This document shows positions 15,677 through 23,075 of a stretch of 26,989 nucleotides of DNA, piece by piece (position 1 is the first letter of the stretch; every line of letters begins with the position of its first letter). The notes below the pieces were generated by a model. It searched no databases, had not been told where the DNA came from, and saw nothing but the letters and a program-made list of their open reading frames with translations. This DNA comes from JBEINZ01 sp040377825 (GTDB taxonomy: Bacteria; Pseudomonadota; Alphaproteobacteria; Rhizobiales; Ancalomicrobiaceae): positions 1 to 26,989 of the forward strand of contig JBEINZ010000015.1 of NCBI GenBank assembly GCA_040377825.1, written 5' to 3'. The translations under genes and the position numbers were made by a program.

Positions 15677-15696
15677 CGGCGGGGTGTGTCCCGCCG
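15677..15696 (+). promoter_or_regulatory. GC-rich leader hairpin before the second binding-protein gene
   Basis: CGGCGGG (15677-15683) and CCCGCCG (15690-15696) form a perfect 7-bp GC stem with a 6-nt loop. It ends about a dozen nt upstream of the GGAG site used by the start at 15719. It may protect the 5' end of the binding-protein message or modulate its translation. I see no convincing sigma-70 promoter in this 106-nt gap. Confidence 0.4.
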
Positions 15697-15718
15697 TCGA
15701 TCAGTAAGGAGAATGACG

Positions 15719-16666
15719 ATGACAGTTTGGATCCGCAGACAGGTTCTCGCATCCGTCGCCGGCGTCGCGCTGGCGATAACGGCAGGCTCGGCCATGGCAC
15801 AGACCAAGCCGACGGTCGCTCTCGTGCAGATCAATCAACAAGCGCTTTTCTTCACGCAGATGAACGAAGGCGCGCAGAAGGCGGCGGCGGCTGCCGGCGT
15901 CACGCTCGTGATCTTTAACGCCAACAACGATCCGGCCGCGCAGAACAACGCAATCGAAACTTACATCCAGCAGAAAGTCTCGGGCCTCGTCGTTGTGGCG
16001 ATCGACACCAACGGCATCATGCCGGCCGTCAAGGCCGCCGCTGCCGCCGGCATCCCGGTCGCCGCCGTCGACGCCGTCCTCCCGGCCGGCCCGCAGAAGG
16101 CGCAGGTCGGCGTCGACAACGAAGGCGCCGGCAAGGCGATGGGCACGTTCTTCCTGAAATACGTCGCCGACTCCATGGGCGGCAAGGCCAAGCTCGGCGT
16201 CGTCGGAGCTCTGAATTCCACGATTCAGAACATTCGCCAGAAGGGCTTCGAGGACGTGGTCAAGACCGGTGCGGGCATCACGATGGCCGGCGTCGCCGAC
16301 GGCCGCAATGTGCAGGACTCCGCGCTTGCCGCGGCCGAGAACCTGATCACCGCCAACCCGGATCTGACCGCGATCTATGCCACCGGCGAGCCGGCGCTTC
16401 TCGGCGCGATCGCCGCGGTCGAAAGCCAGGGCAAGCAGGGCAAGATCAAGGTGTTCGGTTGGGACCTGACGGCCCAGGCGATCAAGGGTATCGACGCAGG
16501 CTATGTTGTAGGCGTCGTCCAGCAGGATCCCGCCGGCATGGGCGCGGCCGCGGTTGACGCCGTCGTCAAGGTGTCGAAGGGCGCGAGCGTTCCGGCCTTG
16601 ATCCCGGTTCCAATCACGATCGTGACCAAGGACAATGTCGGCCCCTATCGTTCGGTCTTCAAGTGA
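15719..16666 (+). CDS. Second CUT2 periplasmic sugar-binding protein (RbsB-like)
   Basis: This 315-residue periplasmic-binding protein (Peripla_BP_4 type) has a signal peptide of about 27 residues and an AMA-Q cleavage site. The mature sequence starts TKPTVALVQINQQALFF, with NNDPAAQNNAIETYIQQ and VFGWDLTAQAIKGID later. It is clearly related to, but not a close copy of, the binding protein at 11863. I chose ATG 15719 over the ATG at 15713 because GGAG is 7 nt before the former and only 1 nt before the latter. It overlaps the ATPase start by 4 nt (GTGA). The ligand is unknown; downstream hydrolases suggest a lactone or ester-bearing sugar derivative. Confidence 0.9.
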   Translation: MTVWIRRQVLASVAGVALAITAGSAMAQTKPTVALVQINQQALFFTQMNEGAQKAAAAAGVTLVIFNANNDPAAQNNAIETYIQQKVSGLVVVAIDTNGIMPAVKAAAAAGIPVAAVDAVLPAGPQKAQVGVDNEGAGKAMGTFFLKYVADSMGGKAKLGVVGALNSTIQNIRQKGFEDVVKTGAGITMAGVADGRNVQDSALAAAENLITANPDLTAIYATGEPALLGAIAAVESQGKQGKIKVFGWDLTAQAIKGIDAGYVVGVVQQDPAGMGAAAVDAVVKVSKGASVPALIPVPITIVTKDNVGPYRSVFK

Positions 16667-17466
16667 CCGACGGTTTCTCTAAAACGGGCGAGAGGGCGGC
16701 TTCGGCCGCCCCCAAACCGCGCATCGAAATGCGTGGCATCAAGAAGCGGTTCGGCAGTGTCGAGGCCCTGCGCGGCGTGGATCTCGCGATTTATCCGGGC
16801 GAATGCATCGGCCTGGTAGGCGACAACGCCGCCGGCAAATCGACGCTGACCAAGATCCTCGCCGGCGCTTACGAACCCGACGAGGGCGAGATCCTGGTCG
16901 ACGGCGCGCGCAAGGACTTTCGTACACCGGCGGAGGCTAGGGCGCACCGCATTGAGATGGTCTATCAAGATCTCTCGCTTTGCGACACGATCGACGTGGC
17001 GGGCAATCTCTATCTCGGCCGCGAGCCGATGAAGGGGCCGATTTTGAACCGGGCGGCCATGCGGGCCGGTGCTCGCGCGATGCTCGACCGGCTACAGATC
17101 AAGATCCCCAATCTCGATCAGCACGTCGCGCAACTCTCCGGCGGTCAACGGCAGGCGATCGCGATTTGCCGCGCGGCCGCCTTTGATCCGCAGGTCCTGA
17201 TCATGGACGAACCGACCTCGGCGCTCGCGGTTGCGGAAGTCGAGGCCGTGCTCGCCTTGATCAACCGCGTCAAGGCAACCGGCGTCAGCGTGGTTCTGAT
17301 CACGCACCGCCTTCAGGATCTCTTCCGCGTGTGCGACCGGATCGTGGTCATGTACGAAGGCGTCAAGGTTGCCGAACGCCAGACGGCTCGAACGGATCTT
17401 CAGGAACTCGTATCACTGATCGTCGGCAACGATCACGCGCCAACCGCGCGCGGAGGATCGGCATGA
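16663..17466 (+). CDS. Single-domain CUT2 sugar ABC ATPase
   Basis: This is a 267-residue ATPase with one complete nucleotide-binding domain. Walker A is GDNAAGKST (53-61), the signature is LSGGQRQ (158-164), Walker B is VLIMDEPTSAL (178-188) and the switch histidine is H215 in LITHRLQDL. Most CUT2 importers use a fused double ATPase; this one is the half-size type seen in fructose FrcA and must work as a homodimer. GTG 16663 overlaps the binding-protein stop by 4 nt. Its own stop overlaps the permease ATG by 4 nt. The first 20 residues are poorly conserved-looking. Confidence 0.92.
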   Translation: MTDGFSKTGERAASAAPKPRIEMRGIKKRFGSVEALRGVDLAIYPGECIGLVGDNAAGKSTLTKILAGAYEPDEGEILVDGARKDFRTPAEARAHRIEMVYQDLSLCDTIDVAGNLYLGREPMKGPILNRAAMRAGARAMLDRLQIKIPNLDQHVAQLSGGQRQAIAICRAAAFDPQVLIMDEPTSALAVAEVEAVLALINRVKATGVSVVLITHRLQDLFRVCDRIVVMYEGVKVAERQTARTDLQELVSLIVGNDHAPTARGGSA

Positions 17467-18464
17467 ACGTCTATTCGTCCCGCCCCACCGGATCCAAAGC
17501 TGCGGATTTCTTGGCCACGCATGCGCAGCTTCTGTCGATCGCCGGCTTCTTTCTCATCATGATCGTCGTGTTTGCGACCCTCAGTCCTGTCTTCCTGACC
17601 AGCGGCAATCTGCTGAATGTGCTTCGGCAGGCTGCGCCGATCTTGATCGTCGCCGTGGCGATGACCTTCGTCATCACCACGGGTGGGATCGATCTGTCGG
17701 TCGGGTCGACCGTCGCGCTGATCAACGCATTGGCGGCGATTTTCCTGCAAGCCGGCATTCCCTGGCCGTTGGTCGTGATCGCCCTTTTTGCGATTGGAGG
17801 GGCAATCGGCGTGTTGCAGGGCTGGTTCATCGCGTTTCAGGGCATACAGCCCTTCATCGTAACGCTGGCGGGGCTTTCGACGCTACGCGGCATCGCGCTT
17901 CTCATGACCGCCGGTTTCTCCATCCCGATCGCGACCGATCTCGGTTTCGTGCTGATCGGGCGCGGCTGGTTCGCCGGGGTGCCGGCGCCGGCTTGGATCG
18001 CGGTCGCGGTGGCGGTCTTGGGATTTCTTGCTCTCGCACATATGCGCTTCGGCCGCTATGTCGTCGCGATCGGCGCGAACCAGGAGGCGGCGCGGCGCGC
18101 GGGCATTCCGACCCGCAGGATCATACTTCTCGTCTACGCGCTCACGGGACTTGCCTCGGCGGGCGCGGGGATCATCATCGCGGCGCGGCTCGGTTCCGGC
18201 AGCTCCAACGCCGCAGTCGGCTTCGAGTTGGAGGTGATCGCGGCCGTGGTGCTCGGCGGGACCTCGCTGATGGGCGGACGCGGCTCGATCCTCGGAACGA
18301 TCTTGGGGGCGCTGACGATTGCCGTGATCGGAAACGGCCTGATCCTCAGCCATGTCTCGCCGTTTTTCACGCAGATCGTGACCGGCGCCATCATTCTTCT
18401 CGCGGTCTGGCTGAACGCGAAAGTCTTTTCCAGGTTGGCGTCGGGAACGCGGAGGCGCGCATGA
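17463..18464 (+). CDS. Second CUT2 ABC permease
   Basis: This 333-residue RbsC-family permease has the hallmark FVITTGGIDLSVGSTVAL and the late motif EVIAAVVLGGTSLMGGRGSI. The ATPase-contact loop includes GANQEAARRAGIPTRR. Hydrophobic segments start at about residue 24. I chose ATG 17463 because it overlaps the ATPase stop (ATGA); the open frame extends upstream to 17331 only as a shadow of the ATPase gene. It ends in another ATGA junction with the metallohydrolase gene, so import and hydrolysis genes are translationally coupled. Confidence 0.92.
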   Translation: MNVYSSRPTGSKAADFLATHAQLLSIAGFFLIMIVVFATLSPVFLTSGNLLNVLRQAAPILIVAVAMTFVITTGGIDLSVGSTVALINALAAIFLQAGIPWPLVVIALFAIGGAIGVLQGWFIAFQGIQPFIVTLAGLSTLRGIALLMTAGFSIPIATDLGFVLIGRGWFAGVPAPAWIAVAVAVLGFLALAHMRFGRYVVAIGANQEAARRAGIPTRRIILLVYALTGLASAGAGIIIAARLGSGSSNAAVGFELEVIAAVVLGGTSLMGGRGSILGTILGALTIAVIGNGLILSHVSPFFTQIVTGAIILLAVWLNAKVFSRLASGTRRRA

Positions 18465-19522
18465 GCGAATTGTCGGTAGCCCATGTCGGTTCGGGGCTGG
18501 TCATGACCGTCGACGGTCCAATCCCGGCATCTTCGCTTGGGATCACCCTGATGCACGAGCATCTGGTGAACGATTGCCGGTGCTGGTGGAACGCGCCCAA
18601 GGAACCCGAGCGCGCGCATCTGGCGAGCGAACCGGTGCACGCTGGCATTATCGGCGAGCTCCGCATGGACCCCTTTGTCAATCTCGACAATTGCACCCTC
18701 GAAGACCATCGCACTGCGATTGCCGAACTATTGCCGTTCAAGGCCGCTGGCGGGCGAACCGTGGTCGATCCGACCTGTCGCGGCATCGGCCGAGACCCCA
18801 TCAAGCTTCGCGCGATCGCGAAGGGCGTCGGCCTGCAGATCGTGATGGGCTCCGGCTATTACTTGCAAAGCTCGCATCCCCCGGAATTGGCCCGCCTCGA
18901 CATCGACGCGATCGCCGACGAGATCGTTCACGAAGCCCTCGTCGGGGTGGACGGCACCGATGCCATGATCGGGCTGATCGGTGAAATCGGCGTCTCCGGC
19001 GATTTCACGGCGGATGAGGAAAAGAGCCTGCGCGGCGCGGCTCGGGCCCAGGTGCGAACCAAGCTTCCGCTCATGGTGCACCTTCCGGCTTGGTATCGCC
19101 ATGGCGGCCGTGTTCTGGATATCGCGGCCGAGGAAGGCGCGGATCTCCGGCACACGATCCTTTGCCACATGAACCCGTCCGGTGCGGATTTCGCCTATCA
19201 GACGGCGCTCGCGCGGCGCGGGGCCTTCATCGAATACGACATGATCGGCATGGACTATTGGTATGCCGACCAGGGTGTGCAATGCCCGTCCGATGAGGAC
19301 AATGCCATCGCGATCAAGCGGCTGATCGATGCGGGCTTCATCGAAAATATCCTGCTTTCCCAGGACGTCTTCCTGAAAATGATGCTGACGCGCTATGGCG
19401 GCTTCGGGTACGCCTATGTGCCGACCCATTTCGCCGCGCGGCTGAAGCGCCACGGCGTGAGCGACGCCGAAATCAAGATGATGTTGATCGACAATCCGCG
19501 CCGCGTGTTCAGCGCCGCGTGA
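18461..19522 (+). CDS. Phosphotriesterase-family metallohydrolase (probable lactonase or esterase)
   Basis: This is a 353-residue cytoplasmic TIM-barrel enzyme of the phosphotriesterase (PTE/Php) family. All expected metal ligands are visible: HEH (H32, H34) in TLMHEHLVND, the bridging E175 in GLIGEIG, H207 in MVHLPAW, H236 in LCHMNPS and D302 in LLSQDVF. The bridging residue is Glu, as in Php and several lactonase-like members, not the carboxylated Lys of true phosphotriesterases. Characterised relatives often hydrolyse sugar lactones or their phosphates, so a lactonase acting on the imported compound is the best guess. GGAGG precedes ATG 18461, which overlaps the permease stop by 4 nt. The long upstream extension of the open frame is a shadow of the permease gene. 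Confidence 0.88.
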   Translation: MSELSVAHVGSGLVMTVDGPIPASSLGITLMHEHLVNDCRCWWNAPKEPERAHLASEPVHAGIIGELRMDPFVNLDNCTLEDHRTAIAELLPFKAAGGRTVVDPTCRGIGRDPIKLRAIAKGVGLQIVMGSGYYLQSSHPPELARLDIDAIADEIVHEALVGVDGTDAMIGLIGEIGVSGDFTADEEKSLRGAARAQVRTKLPLMVHLPAWYRHGGRVLDIAAEEGADLRHTILCHMNPSGADFAYQTALARRGAFIEYDMIGMDYWYADQGVQCPSDEDNAIAIKRLIDAGFIENILLSQDVFLKMMLTRYGGFGYAYVPTHFAARLKRHGVSDAEIKMMLIDNPRRVFSAA

Positions 19523-19541
19523 ATCCTTGACCGGAGGAAGA

Positions 19542-20312
19542 ATGGCCAAAAAGAAAGTCTTGCTGGTTGGCGAAAGCTGGGTCAGCTCCGCGAATCATAC
19601 GAAGGGCTGGGACACGTTTTCCAGTGTGACGTTCCATCTCGGCGCCGAACCGCTCGTCGCCGCGTTGAGGGATAGCGAGTTCGATCTGACTTACATGAAG
19701 GCCCACGAAGCGGCAGCGGACTTTCCACTGACGCTCGAGGGACTTCAGGCCTACGATGCGGTCATCCTGTCGGATATCGGTTCAAACACCATCCTTCTCC
19801 ATCCGGATGTCTGGCTCCACGGCAAGACCGTGCCCAATCGGCTGAAGCTCATGCGGGAATACGTTGCGGCCGGCGGCGGGCTGATGATGATCGGAGGGTA
19901 CTTCTCGTTCCAAGGCATCGACGGCAAGGCGCGCTGGCGGCGGACACCAGTTGAGGACGTACTGCCGGTCGAGTGCCTGCCCTATGACGACCGGATCGAG
20001 GCACCGGAGGGCATCATTGCCGAGATTCTGATGCCGTCGCATCCGATCGTCGCTGGGCTCGCGGCCCCCTGGCCGGCCTTGCTTGGGGTCAATGAAGTGG
20101 TGGTGAAGGATTCGCCCGGCGTTGAAGTCATCGCGCGGCTGCCGGACGACCAAGGAGGCCATCCACTGCTCGTGACCGGAAGCCACGGGGCGGGACGAAC
20201 CATGGCCTGGATGTCCGATATCGGACCGCATTGGCTACCGAACGCATTCGTCGAATGGCCGGGATATGCGCGACTCTGGCGGCAGGCCTTGACTTGGCTG
20301 ACGCGCCCCTAA
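19542..20312 (+). CDS. GATase1-like (DUF1355/COG5426) protein
   Basis: This 256-residue cytoplasmic protein has a flavodoxin/amidotransferase-like start, KKKVLLVGESWVSSANHTKGW, then YDAVILSDIGSN and GGGLMMIGGYFSFQG. It matches the GATase1_like family, whose structural representative is, from memory, a Salmonella cytoplasmic protein. At the place where class I amidotransferases have the nucleophile elbow GxCxG, this protein reads GGYFSFQG, so glutaminase chemistry is unlikely. It is last in the LacI / CUT2 / metallohydrolase operon, 19 nt after the hydrolase, with a strong GGAGGAAG site before ATG 19542. It may process or bind the hydrolase product. The reaction is unknown. Confidence 0.82.
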   Translation: MAKKKVLLVGESWVSSANHTKGWDTFSSVTFHLGAEPLVAALRDSEFDLTYMKAHEAAADFPLTLEGLQAYDAVILSDIGSNTILLHPDVWLHGKTVPNRLKLMREYVAAGGGLMMIGGYFSFQGIDGKARWRRTPVEDVLPVECLPYDDRIEAPEGIIAEILMPSHPIVAGLAAPWPALLGVNEVVVKDSPGVEVIARLPDDQGGHPLLVTGSHGAGRTMAWMSDIGPHWLPNAFVEWPGYARLWRQALTWLTRP

Positions 20313-20334
20313 AAGGCCCGAACTTTAACTGCAA

Positions 20335-20363
20335 GCCCGAGGTTCGCGTATACAGGCCTCGGC
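20335..20363. terminator. Hairpin between convergent genes
   Basis: CCGAGG (20337-20342) and CCTCGG (20357-20362) pair over 6 bp around a 14-nt loop. Flanking G20335 and C20363 may extend the stem with one bulged base. It lies between the plus-strand gene ending at 20312 and the minus-strand gene ending at 20386, where a bidirectional terminator is expected. The U-tract is poor in both directions. Confidence 0.4.
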
Positions 20364-20385
20364 TCGCTCATTTCGTTCAATGAAC

Positions 20386-20622
20386 TCAGAACGCCTTGAA
20401 CGTAATGAGCGTCTTCGTGTCTTGAATGCCCTGAATCTGATGGACCTTTTCATTGACGAAACGACCGATATCGGCGTCGTCTTCGACATAGAATTTAACA
20501 ATCAAGTCATGGTCCCCCGCGATCGAAAAGATTTCGGAGGCGATCTCGGCGTCAGCAAGTTTGGTGGCGACCTCGTATGATCGGCCAAGATGGCATTTGA
20601 TGAGTACGAAAAATGGCTTCAT
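20386..20622 (-). CDS. Stand-alone Lrp/AsnC ligand-binding (RAM) domain protein
   Basis: This 78-residue protein matches only the C-terminal RAM/AsnC effector domain of Lrp-type regulators: FFVLIKCHLGRSYEV, then the conserved GDHDLIVKF around G36, and a final strand KTLITFKAF. There is no helix-turn-helix and no room for one, since ATG 20622 is preceded by GGAG at normal spacing. Such single-domain members exist and form oligomeric rings that bind amino acids or modulate full-length Lrp proteins. A role as a co-effector or metabolite sensor is inference. It converges with the GATase1-like gene and diverges from the HAD phosphatase gene. Confidence 0.82.
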   Translation of the reverse strand: MKPFFVLIKCHLGRSYEVATKLADAEIASEIFSIAGDHDLIVKFYVEDDADIGRFVNEKVHQIQGIQDTKTLITFKAF

Positions 20623-20769
20623 CGGCACTCCGGTGGACGGTGGAAGCAACAGACTTCGATTGATCGGCCAAGCTTAAGGCTACACCCACCTTCAGCCGCT
20701 CGGCAACGGAACACGCCATAACCAATAACTCCGGTTTCAAGGCGTCTGAGCCGAACGCCACCCGTGCCG

Positions 20770-20785
20770 GGAACTAGGCGGTTCC
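20770..20785. promoter_or_regulatory. Inverted repeat in the divergent RAM/HAD intergenic region
   Basis: GGAAC (20770-20774) and GTTCC (20781-20785) with a 6-nt centre form a 16-nt inverted repeat. A perfect 10-bp palindrome, GGCAGCTGCC, follows at 20811-20820. Both lie in the 275-nt gap between the divergent genes starting at 20622 and 20898. They are candidate operators; I could not find a convincing promoter to anchor them. Confidence 0.3.
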
Positions 20786-20897
20786 ATAAGCGTTTTCAGA
20801 TGATTGGCTGGGCAGCTGCCACAATGACGCGTTCGCCTGCCACGCGCGGTCAATGACATTTCGGACAAACAAATCGCGGAACGGAAGGGACCCGACC

Positions 20898-21917
20898 ATG
20901 AACCGCCGTCAGCTTGTCTCGACCGCGTTCTCGCTTGCCACGCTTTCCGCAATTCCATTGCTGCCGACCGGCTGCCGACCGGCGCGCGCGGCAATTGTCC
21001 CCTCGGACCCCTTACCATCTTGGAACCATGGAGAGGCGCGCCAAGCGATCGAAGGCTTTGTCGCTTCCGTTACGACGGTTGGCGGTGGCAACTACGTCGA
21101 GCCCGCAGGCCGATCTGCGGTGTTTGACAATGATGGAACTCTCTGGGCGGAGCAGCCGGCGAACGCCCTTACCTTTTTCGCGATGGACCGCGCAAGGGAA
21201 CTCGCGTCCGACCACCCCGACTGGCTTCAACGTCCGCAATTTCAGGCCGCCATCGAGCAAAACTTGAAGGCTTTGATCGACGCTGGGGAACTTGGTCTAG
21301 CCGAACTCATCGCCGCGACACATGCCGGGATGACGCCGGAGGCGTTTGAGGCCATCGTCCGCACATGGTTGGCGGGAGCACGAAATCCGTTGTTCGGCAA
21401 ACCGTTCGAGAAGCTGGTCTATCAGCCGATGTTGGAACTGATCGATTTTCTGCGCGCGAACGAGTTTAAGATCACAATCCTATCCGGGGGTGGCGCTGAA
21501 TTCCTAAGGGCCCTTGGGGAGCGACTTTACGGCATTCCACCGGAGCGAATCATCGGTTCTACAATACGCACACGGTACGACGTCGGCGAGACCGTCCCTC
21601 GCATTATCCGGCTGCCCGAAATCGACTTTGTTGACGAGAAATCCGGCAAGCCGATTGCAATTAATCGCTTCCTCGGCCGCCGACCGATCGCCGCCTTCGG
21701 CAATGCCGACACCGATTTCGAAATGCTCGAATGGTCGACCGCGGGGAGCGGCCGACGTTTTGGCATGCTGGTCCACCATGATGATGCCAAACGAGAAGTG
21801 GCCTACGATCGCACCTCTCCTATCGGGCGGCTGGACCGGGGACTGGACGAAGCCGACGAGCGCGGATGGACCTTGGTAAGCATGAAGAACGATTGGAAAA
21901 ACGTATTCGCAACATAG
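20898..21917 (+). CDS. Exported HAD-superfamily phosphatase
   Basis: This 339-residue HAD hydrolase is related to phosphoserine-phosphatase-like enzymes. Motif I is VFDNDGTLW with nucleophile D77 and acid D79. Motif II is ILSGGG (S196), the motif III lysine is plausibly K251, and motif IV is GNADTD (268-273). The N-terminus, MNRRQLVSTAFSLATLSAIP, is a twin-arginine-like or Sec signal, with a possible cleavage near ARA-A at about residue 31, so it likely acts in the periplasm. A nearby Cys (PTGC) is not a good lipobox. GGAAGGGA precedes ATG 20898. The substrate is unknown, but an exported phosphatase beside phosphoesterase and importer genes suggests phosphate-ester scavenging. Confidence 0.83.
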   Translation: MNRRQLVSTAFSLATLSAIPLLPTGCRPARAAIVPSDPLPSWNHGEARQAIEGFVASVTTVGGGNYVEPAGRSAVFDNDGTLWAEQPANALTFFAMDRARELASDHPDWLQRPQFQAAIEQNLKALIDAGELGLAELIAATHAGMTPEAFEAIVRTWLAGARNPLFGKPFEKLVYQPMLELIDFLRANEFKITILSGGGAEFLRALGERLYGIPPERIIGSTIRTRYDVGETVPRIIRLPEIDFVDEKSGKPIAINRFLGRRPIAAFGNADTDFEMLEWSTAGSGRRFGMLVHHDDAKREVAYDRTSPIGRLDRGLDEADERGWTLVSMKNDWKNVFAT

Positions 21918-22217
21918 CTATTGAATGTAATTCACGGATTGGTTCCCAAACCTATCACCAACACACTGATTACCCTGTCACATTCATTCCAACCAAAAGT
22001 TATTCATCTCGTTCAGAGGGATTTGTCACCAAACAATCCGAACAGAGCCCCACTCGGCGTCACTCGATTGTGATCTAACGCGACCATGATATCTTTAAGC
22101 TCGAACGTAACACGATCAAGTTTAGGTCTCACGCGCGAATTCAGGCCCACCAGCCTGGGTTTTGACAGCGTTTGTGTGTGGTTCAAACCGAATCTGCCAT
22201 CTGAAAACGGAACGAAC
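21918..22217. other. 300-nt intergenic region upstream of the phosphoesterase/importer operon
   Basis: I see no gene here. The first half is AT-rich compared with its surroundings. Scattered elements are CTGTCAC (21975-21981) and TTGTCAC (22023-22029), a weak 5-bp hairpin CAGGC/GCCTG (22142-22157) followed by GGTTTT, and a consensus -35-like TTGACA (22162-22167) with no good -10 at 16-18 nt. The promoter of the operon starting at 22218 must lie here, but I cannot place it with confidence. Confidence 0.4.
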
Positions 22218-23075
22218 ATGGCCTTTATTATCGCCCAAATCACCGATACTCATCTTTCGCCGAACAAACCTTTTTTCCACGATAACTTTGCGGTCGTGGT
22301 CGAAGAGTTGCGCAAGGATGCGCCGCATTTGGTGATCAACACCGGTGACGTGTCACTGAATGGGGCAGACCTGCTCGAAGATCTGGTTGGCGCCCGCGAT
22401 ATGCATGAGGCAATAGGCCTGCCTTGGCTTGCCATTCCCGGCAACCATGACATCGGCGACAATCAGGAAACAGCGACAAAGCAGCCGACGAACTCGGAAC
22501 GGCGCGAACGCTGGCTGGAGGTTTTCGGGGACGACTTCTGGTTCGAGGACGTTCCGGGCTGGCGGCTTGTCGGCATCAATTCGCTTCTCCTCGGTAGCGA
22601 CATTCCGGAGGCCGAGGAACAAGAAAGCTTCATCGAGGGCTGCATCCACGACCTTGAGGATCGGAAGCTCGCGCTTTTCCTGCATAAGCCGCTTTTCCAC
22701 GACACGCTCGAAGACACCGAGGTTTCCGGCCATGCCGTGAACCCCGATCCGCGCCGCAGGCTCGTCAATGCACTGAGTGGCGTAAAGCCGGCGCTTGTTT
22801 GTTGCGGCCACCTTCACGAACACCGTGAGCGGGATCACAATGGGCTCTATCAGGCCTGGGCACCGGCCGTCTCCTTCACGCTCTCGGAGGAGTTCCTTCC
22901 GAACCATGGCGGCGTGCATACCGTCGGCTACCTTCGCATCACGCTGGAGGCGGACGGCACGTTCGAGATAAAGCTGATACAGCCTGAAGGAATAGTCGAA
23001 CACGACCTGCTCGACTTTCCCGATGCTTATGGCGACCTCCGCAAGCTCATGGCGGCCCGGGCGGTTGCTGAATGA
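22218..23075 (+). CDS. Calcineurin-like metallophosphoesterase (GpdQ/CpdA-like)
   Basis: This 285-residue enzyme carries all dinuclear-metal motifs: D10 and H12 in ITDTHLS, D44 in NTGDVSLNG, GNHD (75-78), H156 in FLHKPLF and GHLH (197-200). These are typical of class III cyclic-nucleotide and glycerophosphodiester phosphodiesterases such as CpdA and GpdQ. No signal peptide is visible, so it acts in the cytoplasm. I chose ATG 22218 because the family motif starts within ten residues of it; the frame is open upstream to 22086 but that part is unlike any domain. It is first in an operon with a Tyr-phosphatase-like gene (ATGA overlap) and a CUT1 importer. Hydrolysis of an imported phosphodiester is the natural inference. 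Confidence 0.88.
   Translation: MAFIIAQITDTHLSPNKPFFHDNFAVVVEELRKDAPHLVINTGDVSLNGADLLEDLVGARDMHEAIGLPWLAIPGNHDIGDNQETATKQPTNSERRERWLEVFGDDFWFEDVPGWRLVGINSLLLGSDIPEAEEQESFIEGCIHDLEDRKLALFLHKPLFHDTLEDTEVSGHAVNPDPRRRLVNALSGVKPALVCCGHLHEHRERDHNGLYQAWAPAVSFTLSEEFLPNHGGVHTVGYLRITLEADGTFEIKLIQPEGIVEHDLLDFPDAYGDLRKLMAARAVAE

Noticed and set aside
14881..15834. 317-residue minus-strand open frame opposite the LacI gene
   Set aside because: The composition is Arg/Gln/Asp/His-rich with no domain. It is typical of antisense frames in high-GC DNA.
18461..19522. True organophosphate-degrading phosphotriesterase
   Set aside because: The bridging ligand is Glu (E175) rather than the carboxylated Lys. The sugar-importer context favours a lactonase or esterase.
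18728..19549. 273-residue minus-strand open frame opposite the phosphotriesterase-family gene
   Set aside because: The plus-strand gene has every metal ligand in order; the antisense frame shows no motif.
20898..21000. Lipoprotein signal on the HAD phosphatase
   Set aside because: The residues before the Cys are LPTG; the -3 position is Pro, which does not fit a lipobox.
21975..22041. Possible Pho boxes upstream of the phosphoesterase operon (CTGTCAC, TTGTCAC)
   Set aside because: Each matches one half-site, but the second half at 11-bp spacing matches only about 3 of 7 bases, and the two are 48 bp apart, off phase. Suggestive given the operon content, but not enough to call.
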